A stretch of 64,000 nucleotides of DNA from Clusia tigrina (GCA_920105625.2 OV050030.1:27308516-27372515), one strand, 5' to 3'; numbered from the stretch's first letter, positions 1-12,470 are shown. Made by a program: numbers and translations. Notes: generated from the letters alone by a model not told the origin.

Positions 1-450
1 CATTAAGGCCACTATTGGTGAGTGGGTTGCAGGTGAATAGAATTGGAAATGAGGGGCCAAAAGAGGCAGCACGTGGGCAAATGCAATTGTGCCTGTTATT
101 TATGGTAGAACGTCAAGGTTTCTTCTGTCACTTGGTAGGAGAGACTGCAGACTTCTGCTAGGATTGATGACAGGTCATCTTGCATGGTCTAAGCATATGT
201 CAAAGATAGGCATTGCAGACAGTGTACTTTGCCATGCCTGTGAAGAGGAAGATGAGATGGTTGACCACTTTTTGAGCGAATGTCCCGCTTTCACTAGAAT
301 CAGATTCGAGGTATTTGGCACTGACATCTTAAGTACTGCAAACTTTGGCTGCTTAGAGACACAGGATCTACTAAGGTTTGGGCACAAATCTGGAAGATTC
401 AAAGAAAATTACAATGGAACGTCAAATATAGTGTATAGTGTATAGTACAA
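1..450 (+). mobile_element. RNase H-type non-LTR retrotransposon, ORF2 C-terminal fragment
   Basis: The plus frame running to the stop at 443-445 reads as the region after RNase H in an ORF2 polyprotein. It contains LLSLGRRDCRLLLGLMTGH, then KIGIADS, then the cysteine/histidine cluster CHACEEEDEMVDHFLSEC followed by PAFTRIR. In I/LOA/R1-like elements this cluster follows RNase H and probably binds nucleic acid; that role is family knowledge. RT and RNase H are absent, either outside the window or lost by 5' truncation. The frame appears open back to the window edge, so no start codon is claimed. The wording differs from the CRSC-type tails elsewhere in the window, so this is a second family. 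Confidence 0.75.
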
Positions 451-607
451 TGGATAGTACAATGGATCTTGTGGTCCTATGTTCGACTAGTTGTTCCGAC
501 AAAAAAAGAAGAGAGGCAATGCATTTTAAGTACTCAAACACATCTTGAAAATGGGGACAGTTTCACTAACACGGTTCGCGTAAAGTGAAATTATTCCAGT
601 ATACGTA

Positions 608-1889
608 CGAGGGCGGATTGATATTGAAGCTACCTAAGTAGGAAAAAAACATTTTTTTTTCAAAAACCATTTATTTCTCAACATAGTCTCCTTTTACTTC
701 GACACACTTAGTAAGAAGATATTCCAACTTCTTTATACCAACTGAATAATACGATTTCGGGAACCCCTCAAAATACGCGTTAGTTTCGGTAATCAATGCT
801 TCGTTTGAGATGAATCTTTTTCCTGCGAGCCATTTTTTCAAGTTTGGACACAGGAAAAAGTCACTAGGAGCTAAATCTGGACTATAAAGTGGATGAGAAG
901 TGTATTTCACGTAATTTTAGCATCGTATCTAATGCTGTGTGCATCAGTGTGTTGTCTAGAAGAAAGAACATTTTTTCTTCTTTAAATTTGGTCGTTTTTC
1001 CTTGATTGCATCAATCAATTAATCCAATAATGCACGATAATACTTTCCTGTGATTGTGGATCCTTTTTCAAGATAATCGATGAGCAATATTCCGTGAGCA
1101 TCCCAAAATACAGTGGCCATATCCTTGCCAGCCGATTTCACTGCCTTCGCCTTCTTCGGAGCACTTCCACCAGCTTCCACCCATTGTTTCGATTGATTTT
1201 TGGTTTCAGGTGTGTAGTGGTAGACCCATGTGTCATCGACAGTTATTAATCGACGCCAAAAATCAATAGGATTACGCTTTATCATGTCCAAACACCGCTG
1301 TGAAGTGGTTTGTCGAACTCGTTTTTGTTCGACAGTGAGCAAACGCGGCACCCATCTTGCCGATAGCTTTTTCATATGCAAATATTCATGCAAAATGTTG
1401 AACACACGATCATATAATATGTTTACCATTTCAACAATCTCACGCAACATGACTCGGCGATCATTCATAACGATATCTAGGATTTTCTTGATATTTTCTT
1501 CAGTAACCACCTCTTTTGGCCTTCCTGTTGAAGGCTTCCTGTGGAGGCATTGCTTGTTCGGCCGCGTTTAAATTCAGCAATCCAATATTTTACTATGTAA
1601 TTTGACGGAGCAGACTCACCGTAATGTTTATCGAGCTTTTCTTTTGTTTCTTTCGCCGTTTTCCCTTTCAAATAATAGTGTTTAATCACTGCACGAAATT
1701 AGCTTTTTCCCATTTTTCACGAAACACAAAAGTTGCTTACTTCAAACGACTACAACAAATAAACTAATCGATGAATTTGGGTAAAATTTTAACAGCTGAC
1801 GTTTGACAGATCGCAATTTCTAAAAAAAAAAGTTTTTGTTTTTGTGGTTCCATCTAACGCTAGGTATCTTCAATATCAATCCGCCCTCG
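608..1889 (-). mobile_element. mariner transposon (DD34D), copy 1, complete with TIRs
   Basis: A 1,282-bp element is bounded by inverted repeats of about 29 bp. The left end begins CGAGGGCGGATTGATATTGA at 608. The right end, read in reverse complement from 1889, is identical apart from one mismatch. Each end is flanked by TA (606-607 and 1890-1891), the mariner target site. The interior carries a decayed transposase on the minus strand. A second copy of the same family lies at 35856-37122. Transposase recognition of the TIRs and cut-and-paste movement are known for the family. Confidence 0.93.
671..1712 (-). pseudogene. mariner transposase, broken (copy 1)
   Basis: Read on the minus strand, it has the N-terminal helix-turn-helix stretch (LKGKTAKETKEKLDKHYGES, then WIAEFKRGR). 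A frameshift follows near 1525-1540, then GRPKEVVTEENIKKILDIV, WVPRLLTVEQKR, LITVDDTWVYHYTPETK, VMATVFWDAH-like text and YSPDLAPSDFFL. The catalytic Asp residues lie in the VDDTW, LDNTLMHTA-like and APSDFF segments. A further short deletion (about 11 bp) removes residues just before the YSPDLAPSD motif. Stops and shifts mean no functional protein. The normal product would be about 340-350 residues and binds the TIRs. Confidence 0.88.
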
Positions 1890-1891
1890 TA

Positions 1892-2399
1892 TGTAACTGT
1901 CCACCATATATGGTATTTAATAAGTTATTCCCAAATTCTATTAAATCGGATCAGAGACGGCTCAGATAATTGATAATCCCTCCACCTCCATTCACCAACG
2001 ATCCCACCACTTCCAGCTTTTCTATTTGCTAAACTTCATATACTTTAATAAGAGATCTCCATCTCCAAACTTGAATATCCAAGTGACTTTGGAACGGAGG
2101 CCAGCATATCAGATAATGTGGTTGTTTCGTTGCTTGGGAGTTAGAGAATCACCACATGGATGTCGGATTTTTGGACAAAATTATCTTAAGCGATAGGAAA
2201 GACTGTATGGAAACCTAAATAGAGGAAATTGACTCTTTTGGGATTATGAAGTACCATGGAGCATTCCTGAACTATCAATATATCCACAAGAGAACAGTGT
2301 GTGGCAAGGTTTTCAGGTCTGCTCGGCGTTGGGATTGGGCAAAACTTTTTCGAAAATACACATGGTGCTGCTGTTTGCTATTGATAGATACACTGTCGA
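1892..2399. other. No gene recognised
   Basis: About 0.5 kb between the mariner and the next retroelement tail. I see no coding similarity, TIR or RNA gene. The last 150 bases may already belong to the decayed RNase H-tether region of the following element, but I could not place it by frame. Confidence 0.4.
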
Positions 2400-3125
2400 A
2401 GTGGCAAATGTTAGATGGGGATAATTATCACCCTGCCTAACAAGTCCACAAACTTTGTCGGAATGGAATCGCAGCCGTTCAGAACTGCTGTTGAAATTTG
2501 ATAGGCAGGATATTCAATTTGTAATAGGGGTACTGACGGATCACTGTTTGATTAGTAGACGTGCAAGTAGACCTTTTGTATTCATTAAAACCGACTCTAT
2601 AGTTTTCCCAATCCTCTTCCAGTCGACTATTTTTGGCCATGTGAAGAGTCCTCTTGATTCTAATTGGTTCTAACTCTGCGTTCCACGAAACCGGTTTTAG
2701 TTTAGTTCGTGGCCCAGGCAAAGGACAAGATAGTTCAAAGGATTTTTTCAGTATTCCCGTAAGACGACCTACCGCCTTGTCAATGTTAGCATTCCCTTTG
2801 CCGACGTTGACTTTCATCAAAGTAAGTTTTTGGATCGCCAGTACCCCACTATGAGTATTGTAGGAGCTGTCAAGATGTCGAGGAGAAGGAAACACTGGAA
2901 CACTTCCTGTGTGGGTGCATGGGTCTATACCGAAAAACGTTCTCTACTCTTGGATTTGCATTTCTAGACAGCATTGAGGAGATTTCCCGGATGAAGCTAA
3001 CGAAAGTGGCGACTTTTTTCAAAGCCACTGGATGGTTTAAGGAGGATCCGAAGGTGTAGGGAAAAAGCTCTAGTGGCCACAATGGGCCTAAGTGAGTCTT
3101 ACGACAGCTATATAACCTACCTACC
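2400..3125 (+). mobile_element. RNase H-type non-LTR tail, split by a nested insertion
   Basis: Two plus-strand pieces make one ORF2 C-terminus. The first (about 2450-2570) reads LSEWNRSRSELLLKFDRQ, then IGVLTDHCLISRRASR. The second (2832-3059) reads GSPVPHYEYCRSC, QDVEEKETLEHFLCGC, FLDSIEEISRMKLTKV and FFKATGWF, ending in TAG at 3057-3059. The CRSC..EEKETLEHFLCGC cluster is the usual zinc-knuckle-like end of RNase H-bearing elements. The 3' UTR carries CACAATGGGCC, and the sequence then runs into a CCTA-rich tail at about 3110-3122. The gap between the pieces (about 2575-2830) is filled by antisense retroelement sequence, described separately. Confidence 0.75.
2575..2830 (-). mobile_element. 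Nested antisense non-LTR fragment (endonuclease-RT linker)
   Basis: Minus-strand translation gives KVNVGKGNANIDKAVGRL, then SFELSCPLPGPRTKLKPVSW, NAELEPIRIKR and SRLEEDWENYRVGFNEYKR. This is typical of the linker between the endonuclease and reverse transcriptase of non-LTR elements (Trp-Asn then the ENYR..NEYKR helix). It interrupts the plus-strand tail between its TGH/ISRRASR segment and its CRSC cluster, so it arrived after that tail. Neither EN nor RT catalytic motifs are present. A deletion plus rearrangement is also possible instead of a clean insertion. Confidence 0.65.
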
Positions 3126-3126
3126 T

Positions 3127-3490
3127 AGCTAACAGTCAACGTTATGGAGGCGTGGTGACCAATTGCTTTTTGGAAAAATTAAATTGGAATATATGAGGTT
3201 GGTGCCACTTGCCATATCGTACGAGAAACAATGTATATATTCCTCAGAAACTTTCCCGGCCGTTTCATCTCTTGTTTCGACGATCATCATAAGCCATTAA
3301 GACAATTCAATATCATAGAGTTGTACTTTTTTCTATGGGGGGTTATTTAAAGCAAAAAGTGTTATGTCAATCAGTCGTAAACGATTTCAATCTTAAGGAA
3401 TGAGATTCGATGGGTTATTAATGGAATACTTCAAGATTCACTCCAAAATGTATAGAAATTTCATTATAAGAAAATTCCGAAGGCTGCAGG
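3127..3490 (+). pseudogene. rosa-type (DD41D-like) mariner transposase relic
   Basis: One frame from about 3195 reads EVGATCHIVRETMYIF, RNFPGRFISC, then IIELYFFLWGV, CYVNQS, NEIRWVINGILQDSLQNV. An upstream frame gives NSQRYGGVVTNCF. This matches in order the half of the transposase around the second and third catalytic residues (QQDGATSHTA... LDYFLWGYVKS) of the better preserved copy at 49158-50082. Several stops and one frameshift break it, and the second and third catalytic Asp are not preserved (the former is now in EVGATC, the latter in IIELYFF). No TIR was found next to it. It starts directly after the CCTA tail of the preceding retroelement. Confidence 0.72.
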
Positions 3491-6285
3491 GATGGGTCTA
3501 TATCTCTGATATAATTTTTCCTGTTTAATGTTAGTGACTAAATATTTTATTGGAATAAAAATATCATGGTTTAATTTAAAGCGAATGCGATCTATTCAAG
3601 TTAAAATTACAAACCACCAGTTGTAGGCCCTTTAAATAATACATGGAGACTGCTGTGTTATGGAGTAGAAGTCGTTAGTGTTGTATTTGATTCGAGATAT
3701 TTGGTAATTTTAATCAATATTACAATTGGAATAACCATTGCCTACATTATTCTAATTTGTTTATAACCACCACTTCCATTATCATTACGATCAATTTTAC
3801 AATTATCCGCAATATTACCTGGAATAGTGCCTTTTTTTGCTGAATCTCTTATCAATTTTAGGATTCTCATATATATTTCCTTTATCTTCTACTATCGATT
3901 GAAGCCTATATTGGCTTTATTCTTACCATGAAGTTTTGAAATAGCAACTCCACTCACATATCACAAGGGGAGTTATTCGGTGACCGACATTCATTTTGGG
4001 TTAATATTAAAAAGTTCTACCAATCCTCTGAAGTGTCTGACTCAAGTTGTTTTAATGTTGAGATTTCATTTTATCTCCCAAAAAGCTATCTTTGGAATGT
4101 TTATGTTTGTTCCATGAACACCATCAACTCTTTCATACCCAAGTATACTCTGGAGCAAGCCTTAAGAAAGTATCCCCTCCACCTTAAAATTTCCTATACT
4201 TCTTTTTTCATTGGCATTTGTACTTAAAATTATGAGTATATTCAGAAAGTCGTTTGAGAAGTTCATTGTTAGATTAATTCTATGATGGCCTGAGCAGCAT
4301 GATCGGCCATTTGCAGCGGCAGCTGCAGTCATTTGGTTCTTTTCTAGACATCAACAATAATGCGTACAATCTTAGACTAAGTTTAGTCTGCAAGGATGCA
4401 TCCCACTCCAGCTGGTCTGGACGGCATATCCGAATATGGCTGAAAAATGCAGTTAACGGAGCGAAATGCAGCTCGTAAAATGTCAAAAGATTTAATTAAG
4501 CAAGTATGTATGTATAATTTCTGCGTTAAGGTCAAAGAATTTAACGACCAAGCACGTCGGAGACGACGCGGATTTTCACGCGAATTGCCAAGTGATTCAG
4601 CGGCGATATTTAATATTTTTGAATTTTTACGAGTATTTTGAAACTGATGCGGCTCAACGTGCTCTGCGCTTTACGCGTACTCGTGCACACGTAACAACAA
4701 AAGCGCGCATACCGCCGCGCCAGATTAAAACCTCGCGATTGTGTGCGGCAAGTTGAAATTAAGAAATTCATAATTTTTTTTCTCCTCATTGGCACCGACT
4801 GCAAAGCGTACGTGATAAGCTTACAAAATGTTGAACAGATGAAAGATGCAAATGCTGAACGAACGAGGACGCTGCAGCGTTCTTTTTGGTTTTTGGTTGT
4901 TGACGTGTAGGCTATAAAATTGAATCAAACAAGGAATTGCAGGCGTTGAGAGCAATAAAAATCTGTGGTGGGGCTATAAAAGCAAATTTGTTAACAAAAT
5001 TGTTGACTGCGTTGACGCCGGTGACGAGGCATCCGCAGACGCGGAGGCAATGGTGGACGATTGCAAGTATTCAAATGGCAGCCTCAGCCGAATACGAGTA
5101 CATAAATCAGCCGAAAGTTATGGCAAACAGTAAAACATACTTTATGACTTATCTGCATAGATCTGCTGCAATCAGCGAGCACGTACCGTCAATGCTGCAA
5201 CTAAGAGTTCTTCTATTAATACCCGTTCGTCGTTTCCCAGTTGGCCAACGCTAATTAGGCGAGTGATCGACGAGCCCATCAGCAGCGTTGCTTCTGCGCA
5301 CAACTCTCATTAGTGAAATGAAGCAGCGCTAGGAAGGCGTTCCCAGCGGCTACCCTTGGCCGACACAGCGGGTTGCAATAATAAATTTGTTTGCTCTGCA
5401 CAAAATCGTGTCAGCGAGGAGTGCTTTCAGCATGAACCCGAGGAACACTGACTGCGTAACAAAGATGGAATGATAACATCGATAATAAAAAAAACACAAT
5501 TTTTAATAAATAATAAAAAAAGGTTACCCTAAAATTTCTTCCACTACGACCTTGTCGTATTATGTCAACACTTATCAATGATTGGGCATCAAGAAACATG
5601 AATTTCATTTCTCACTGAACTATAACGCATCCTTACCTTCAACATTTTTAAGCATACCAAAATTTTGATTGCCTTAGACCAACTTAATGAGTTGATTGGC
5701 CTCTTTCCATTCCGAGTATAAAGTTGGAGCTTTTTCTTACAAACCTTTTTACACAATTTCATTAAATACTGAGCGATAGTTGACAATATTCCAATACCAA
5801 CGGAGCAGGTAACTGTGCAGGAAATTAGAGCAATGATAATTCAGTGATGGAATACAACAATTGTGCGAATTAGACGCATTTCGGCATCAAGATTCAGGTA
5901 CGAAATTATTAGATTAATAATATTCACAACACTAAGCTTATATACTCGTATAAGGTATTTTTCATAGACTCTCCGGCTTTTTCAGAATGCTAATACTGCC
6001 AATGTAAGTCATTTTCATTCATAGTCATACTTATTTTCATTACACTCTCGAAATTTCTCATTAAAAGACATTGCAAGAACATTTTTAATATCAGGAATTT
6101 TATAGTGGAAATACGAGTATGTGTTCAGCTGGAAGAGAACTCTTTAGAAGACGCCATTTCATTTCGAAAAAACTCTCCATACTGAGCTCTGTGGACTGGC
6201 GTTTGTAGGGATATAATGTGTCGGCAAAGAGGTTTACTCTTAATGGACCCTCTGGAGACATGGAAAAGTAACAAGACTTTAACCT
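3491..6285. other. No gene recognised; host-like intergenic or intronic DNA
   Basis: AT-rich to about 4.4 kb, then a richer island (about 4.55-5.4 kb) with CG-containing words and a TATA-like GGCTATAAAA near 4909. Short open frames exist (for example 4937-5254, 105 codons), but I see no domain, no coding-like bias and no recognisable splice structure. The 6.1-6.3 kb part may contain further eroded sequence of the following antisense retroelement. No RNA gene was seen. Confidence 0.4.
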
Positions 6286-7815
6286 TAAGCATAACATAAC
6301 CTTAAGCATAGCAGTCGCACAACTGTGCCCCGATCTAAAACCAGACTACAATGGAGAGAAAAGTTTGTTTTGATGACAGTAACCCACAATTTGCTCAGCC
6401 AGAAGGGATGCAGAAACTTCTGATAGAGAATGTAAAATACTAATAAGTCTAAAATCACCTGACTCCAATGCAGAGGATTTCTTAGCTTTCCAAATTCTAG
6501 GAAAGCAAGAAGTCGTAAAGCAATGATTAATTATGTGGGATTAAGAATAAATGGTAATAAATCCTCATCAATTGCATTTGACTTAACCCTCATCAAACAT
6601 CGCCCCACATCAGCCTCACAGACACAGCAGAATTGAAATGTAGACGTGGCGGAACTAAACACTCTAAGAGCAGGGTGAGGATCTGAGCCACATGTTCCCG
6701 GAGAAGCAAAGCTATCACACAGAGCACTAGAATTCAACTTGTAGACTGTACTAACACTACTATGCACTTCAAGGTTCCTCAAATTCCTCCAAAGTAGCTT
6801 AGTAGGAAGGGAACTTTTCAACGTGGAATTGTAAAAACTTCTCTTAGATTGACGAATGATAAAGACAATTTTATTTGAAGCAACCTTAAATAGACTCCAA
6901 TTGTCTACAGTTGGCTTATTTTTCCATTTAGCAGGCAATTTATTTCGCTTCCTAATGGCCAATTTAACTTAGAGTACCATGGACAGGACCTGAATTGCCA
7001 CTGAGCTAATGGGACATACTAATTAAAAATCCTATCAATGCAACCAATAAACAAGTCCAACTTATCATCCACGGAGGTTTGCCACCAGCATTCATCCCAC
7101 TGCACTCGACTCATTTCACAGAATAGTGATTCATTATCGATAGCAACAAAGTCATTATATGAAAAAATATCCGGCAGAGCATCACGGCACAGTGTTATAC
7201 AAAAAATTAAGTAATGATTGGAAATAAAAGACATTTGATAAAAAAAAACACATCAAGGAGGCATCAGATACAAGAGAGAAATCAAGCAAACTAGGATTAA
7301 CATTATTTCCATAACGAGTAGGTCTACCCGGGTTTACTACCGATAATCCAGCAGCTGCTACAAGCTCATATAATTTACGAGCACTACTATCACACAGCAG
7401 ATTCACATTGAAATCTCCACAAATCACAAAGCGATCATAATCAGCCAAAATATAGGACAGCTCACAAAAGAAAGCTTCAAGTTGACATGGGGTTATATAC
7501 ACAAGATAGACAAATTTTTGTACCACCTTCATAAATATTAACATTCAAAAACTCAATGCCACACCCATTAGACAAGCTTAACAACTAAAAATTTAGGTAA
7601 GTTTTGCAGTATATTGCTACACCATCCTTTCTCCTATTCAGCCTATCACTACTTATTAATTTGTGGTCTTTAATGCCAAAATGAGCATCCAAAACATTAT
7701 CTAGAAACCAAGTTTCTGAGATACTTATAACATCCACTAAAGAGCCCTCAAATATATATCTCAAGTAATCTAATTTCTCTCAATTCAGACTTGCAATCGA
7801 TACTTCGGCAGCATA
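6286..7815 (-). mobile_element. Non-LTR retrotransposon, endonuclease to RT, decayed
   Basis: Read on the minus strand from about 7815: LRYIFEGSLVDVISISETWF, AHFGIKDHKLIS, then FVICGDFNVN (Asp codon 7413-7415, an APE-endonuclease motif), AAGLSVVNPGRPTRYG, NVNPSLLDFSLVSD, and the SNHYLIF counterpart of the SDH motif. The linker follows (KLPAKWKNKPTVDNWSLF, RQSKRSFYNSTLKSSLPTK). An RT start is then seen: SCFPRIWKAKKSSA, LISILHSLSEV, SGFRSGHSCATAMLKV. It stops before the YADD motif, so the palm is missing. Multiple frameshifts and a stop break it. It is an APE-type, Jockey-group-like element; the exact clade is not resolved. Confidence 0.82.
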
Positions 7816-7839
7816 AACACAATAAGCTTCAAAGTTTAA

Positions 7840-8160
7840 AACCTTTGTGAGAACGAAAAAGGGTCTAACATTCTGCCAATCTTCAATTTTTACTACTTTA
7901 TTACTCTTTGGTCAAGACTCGGTGTTTAGTATTTTCAGAAGAATTGACAGGGCAGGGAGTTCTATCTTACTTCCTGCCTTACTGTGCAGTCTGGGGCGAA
8001 TGCTGGCAAATGAGACAAAGATCAAAGGGTCCACAATTAATACACATATCTGGACGTGACAATTAAATTGTTTGTAATATGTTATTAACTGCCTGCTTTG
8101 AACTTCGTTAAGAGACGACTGTGTGAGAAAACCCTGAAGTACCAATAATTTGTGGACCTT
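7840..8160 (-). other. Possible 5' part of the preceding antisense retroelement
   Basis: Continuing upstream on the minus strand, one frame contains CPDMCINCGPFDLCLICQH, a cysteine-rich string followed by stops. It could be an eroded ORF1 zinc-binding segment or 5' region of the element ending near 7815. It could also be chance. There is no further support. Confidence 0.25.
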
Positions 8161-10435
8161 AAATTTATATAGTCAAGAACAAAGTATACCAACAGTGTAA
8201 TATAATGCATTCTGTCTGATCGTGGATCCAATATTGCAAGTAAAACCTAGCTAAGTCATTATTTAAAAAAGCTCAGATCTCATTTGCATCTTTGTTTACA
8301 CCATCACAACGCCGAAAGCACAATTTAAACAAGTGCTTTATAAAGGCTACAGTTCTACTTGCTGCTCTCAAACAATCTCAAGTCCCTTAACAAGTTTCTG
8401 AAACTTCACAATGAACTCCTGAAGCCGTCTTCTGGACTACTCTTTAAGGCTTCTGTCCTCGCTCACGGAATAATTTGATCAAAACGGTAGCTGCTTAAAT
8501 ATGTGCCTCAATGAATATGTTCACGAAACCAACATTTATGAGCAAATTAATATGGAACGTAAAAACTCACTTAAAAGTGTTCAATAAAATGATTGAGAAC
8601 ATTATTCAAACGGCTGCCAAAGAAGCCAAACTGACAACTGACATTTATGCAAATTTGTGGCTGTGCAAAGTAAACAAGCAACAAAGTCGCGTTGGGAATT
8701 GCACAACAGTGTGCGAGCAATTACAACAACAACGCTAACAACAACAACAACAACGCGAACAACAACAACAACGCTTGCAACAAATTTTCTACTAAATCAT
8801 AAATACTCGTATGGACAAAATAAAATAAAATGAAAATAAATATTCAAATTAAGGCGCCTGCGCAGCGGAGCAATTTGACACATTTCAGGTGCAAATAACA
8901 TTTCAGCCAGCAAAGCCTCACTCCATGGCCGCTGCGCAAGCGCACACAATATCGCGTCCGCGTTATCGCACAACAAATGCATTTGCAAATTATTAACATA
9001 TGCCGCAGATACAGTTGCAGCAGATGCAGATACACGCGCGTAATGGATGTGAAAACTTGATTTATATGCATTAATAAAGCTAATAAAAGCAGCGCCTGCG
9101 ACGCTGGACTGGACTGGTCTGTCTTACGACTATTAAAAGCTGTCCAGGAGTGGTGGGCGAGGGAGGGCAGATATGTTATAAATCTGTTGCCTAGGCAGAC
9201 AACAACAATTCCAATTGATAAAATTGCTGCAAAAGTTGTAGTTGCATAAATTTTAACACTGATTTTAATCATTTGGCGGTGGACGAGTGGAGAGTTTTTT
9301 CAAGCTATTTGCAGTCTGCTCTTCTGGCTGTGGTTGGTTGGCTTGCGTTGTTTTGTAAGGCGGTAATTATGCATTTTGAAAATAAAATTGACCATTTACT
9401 TTTGATTTTCACATAAACAGCAATTCAGCTGCATTTCGAGGAAGCACTTCAGCAATGACACCAACAACAATTTCCACAAATTACACCAGCTTCGCTTGTA
9501 TTTCGGCCAGCTTCAAGTATGTTTGCTCCACATGCAGCACACTGGCAAATAAATAACCAACGCGGTTTTTTATTTATTACCGCCATTTGCAAAGTTCAAA
9601 TCTTGAAGTATGTTAAATTGTCTGAGTGACTTTATTGCCAAAAAACCGCACATACAAAAACAACAACAAAAATATGCAAAAGTGAAATATACACAATTTT
9701 ATGTATGGAAATATTTTTATGTAATCGCTTAAAAACATTGCCTCATACAACGTTTGCCGCATGCCTGAGACAGCCACATTTGTTGCTTGTGTCTGGTGCT
9801 ATGCCCAGAATGCGAAAATTTTCGTCCGCTCATGCCGTGGCGTAATTGTTTGACACAACTGGAGCGCAGCACTTGGCCAAGTGTTGGCGCTATTTTGTTT
9901 TTCCTCAAAGTGATTTTAGCTGCTGTCACAGCACGTGCATTAAGATCCTTTGAATTGATTGCAGCCGCAGCGGGTTTCAAGACAAATACTCATAGCTTAG
10001 AGTATGGTATATGGATTATGTGTCTGTACTTTCACTGTCGGTTCTAACTGGTGGCTGTAGAGTGTGTTGTTTTGTGTTTCAGTAACTGAAAGGGTTTAAA
10101 TATATACTGGTAACTTGAATTGCCCGAATTGGTACATCTTCTAAAATAATATAACAAAAATTAAATGTCTATATAAAAACCTGGACGCATTTGACTCTCA
10201 CCAACAGTTGGTTAATGATTGGAATTAAAATGAATCCTTCCAATTCATTATAGAACATATCTCGGAGCTTACTTCAAGATGCATTTTCCCAGTAGCTCAG
10301 TCTGAACTGCTGCAAAGAAGTCGCAGTGGTAGTCAGGCTCACTCTGTTGTAGGCGGGAAGGCTCAAGTAGCACAAGTTTTCCGATGGTAGGATTCCTTTT
10401 ACAAGGAATTGTGAGGTGCCATTGTTAATTTATTT
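8161..10435. other. Host-like intergenic DNA, no gene recognised
   Basis: Mixed-composition DNA without recognisable exons, RNA genes or TE ends. It holds an (AAC)n microsatellite near 8710-8780. Minus-strand frames at 8844-9272 (142 codons) and 9729-9980 are open but show no domain and no familiar composition; I treat them as chance. Confidence 0.45.
8706..8784. repeat. Imperfect (AAC)n microsatellite
   Basis: Runs of CAA/AAC triplets interrupted by CGCTAA, CGCGAA and CGCTTG. Triplet tracts of this kind are common in fly noncoding DNA. Confidence 0.9.
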
Positions 10436-10439
10436 GGAT

Positions 10440-12470
10440 GATTTATACAATTAAAATTAAAATTAAATAAACTATACAACAAATCTGTAAACAATAAGAT
10501 GAGTACAGATCACAATTTATGAACAAAGCAATACAGTTGTCCAGAAATTCACTGCGCCCGAAAGTAGCCCCCAACTTCATTCCTGAACTGTACAGTGCTG
10601 CCAATACTTCGCAGCCGTACAGGAAATGAGTTCCAGAGTCTTACAGCATACACGAAAAACTGACGATCAGACATAAGAGATGAGTGTTTGCACGGGACAA
10701 GTTGGTTACAACGACAGGAACGTGTGAACCTGAGACATCTAAATAAATATGGAGGTTCCCGGGTGTAAATAATCTTGTGAAGAGAGATGATAGTCTTAGA
10801 CTCCAAGAGTTGATCAAATGTGGTCCCAAAAACTTGCCTTGATAAAGTGGACACATGTTATATTATTAAAGAGGACACTAAGCATTCGTTTGCTTGATGC
10901 ATCAAAATTCGTAAACATTTCACAACTATACAGCAATGTTGGGAGAAGGTCGGCGTTAGCCCACAGCATTCTGATTCATGTGGGGTGAATTATTGCGTTG
11001 CCCACAGTGAACGCAGCATACCGTAAAATTTGCCAACCATGACTGCAATGTGGTTACTCCATGTTAACCATCAAATATAACTCCCAGGTGTTTAACCACA
11101 TTCACACATTCATTCACAGACCCTTTCATTACAATACTGAGTAGTATTGTGGTATCAAAGTGTTTCTTGTAAGTCACTAAACCTCTTGACTTAGCAGGAT
11201 TAAGGCAAAGCCCATTTTCCTTGCCCAGTTATAAACATTAGATATGACATTATTAGTTTTAGTGACACAATTAATAATTTCCTCCCATTTACAGCTTATG
11301 TAAAGTTGGACGTCATCAGCATACAAATGAATATCACAATCGTGCAATGCAGTCGGTAGATCATTTATATATATATACAAAAAAGAAAAGGCCCCAATAT
11401 GGACCCCTGAGGTACACCTCGTACTACCACCGACAAAAAATCTGAAGCCTCGTCATCCCACTGACTCGGTTGGTAAACCGCTTGTGTTCTTCCTATAACG
11501 TATGATTCTATCAACTTCACTGCACCGGAAGAGAAATTGTACATTCTCAGAAGCTTCGTACATAAAATATTGTGGTCAACACAGTCAAATGCCTTTGAAT
11601 GTTCCAGTAATACCAAGAAAGACACCCTATTTAAGTCAAGTGATGCGCGAACACTCTCCGCTACATCAGTCAGAGCCGCTAGGTAGCTCCTCCTTGGCAT
11701 GAACCCAGACTGTCGTTCCGTTATAATGTTATTATCTACTAAATACATTTTTAGTTGTTTCGCCATTACTTGATCAAATACCTTGGTCTGGTATGGTGAA
11801 ATTGCAATTGGTCTATAATCGTTATCAGACTTTGGGGTTGGAATAATTTTCCCTAACTTCCAATTAGGAAATTAGGAAATGTTGATGTAATTATAACAGT
11901 ATTGAAAATATGAGTTATGACTGGCAGCAGCTGAGGAAGTACGGCATAGACAAAGACAGGGTGAATCTCATTGGTACCACAAGGATTTGACTATACAGCC
12001 ACAAAACACTCCAACACATCTGACTCGTCAACATGAAACCCAAACATAATTTCGGAGGACACAGAACTACAACAGTTTGCATAAACATTCTTTTGTATTG
12101 CTTCAATTGGAAGATTGACAAATTTCCTGTTTAAATCATTTAGGTCCATGTCAATGTTGCCAAAAGTAGCAATATTCCCTATACCTATGCTCCGAATATG
12201 TCTCCATGTTTGTTTTATTGGTTACTGCACTGCTAAATATTGTCCCGAAGTGGGAGTATTTAACGGCTTTGATATCTTTAGTAACCTGCCTTCTAAGATT
12301 TCTGTAAGTTTCATACAGAAGTGGTGGCTTATATCGCCTCCATCGTCTGTATGCAGCGTCACGTATGTTAAATTCTTGATTTTATTAGTATACCAAGGCT
12401 GCTCGTTATGCCCAACGTTGCGCACTTTCTTTGGGACAAACTCATCAAAAAGATTATAGAGTTAAGTGCG
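10440..12470 (-). mobile_element. Non-LTR retrotransposon, RT and C-terminal region
   Basis: On the minus strand, in order: linker text (GHNEQPWYTNKIKNLTYV, near 12425), RT motifs RQSGFMPRRSYLAALTDVAE, LLEHSKAFDCVDHNIL, VVRGVPQGSILGPFLF (about 11400-11440), and HLYADDVQLYISCKW with YADD at 11312-11323. The post-RT end is then seen (KIIYTREPPYLFRC, DRQFFVYAVRLWNSFP, FRNEVGGYF), with the stop just below 10549. A TA-rich expansion near 11370-11380 shifts frame inside the palm. The 3' side ends in repeated AATTAAAATTAA-like sequence near 10440-10465. There is no RNase H. The 5' end is cut at about 12470, exactly where a hairpin begins. Jockey-group-like; clade not certain. Confidence 0.85.

Noticed and set aside
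4937..5254. 105-codon plus-strand frame
   Set aside because: No similarity, no splice context and no motif; probably chance in a less AT-rich island.
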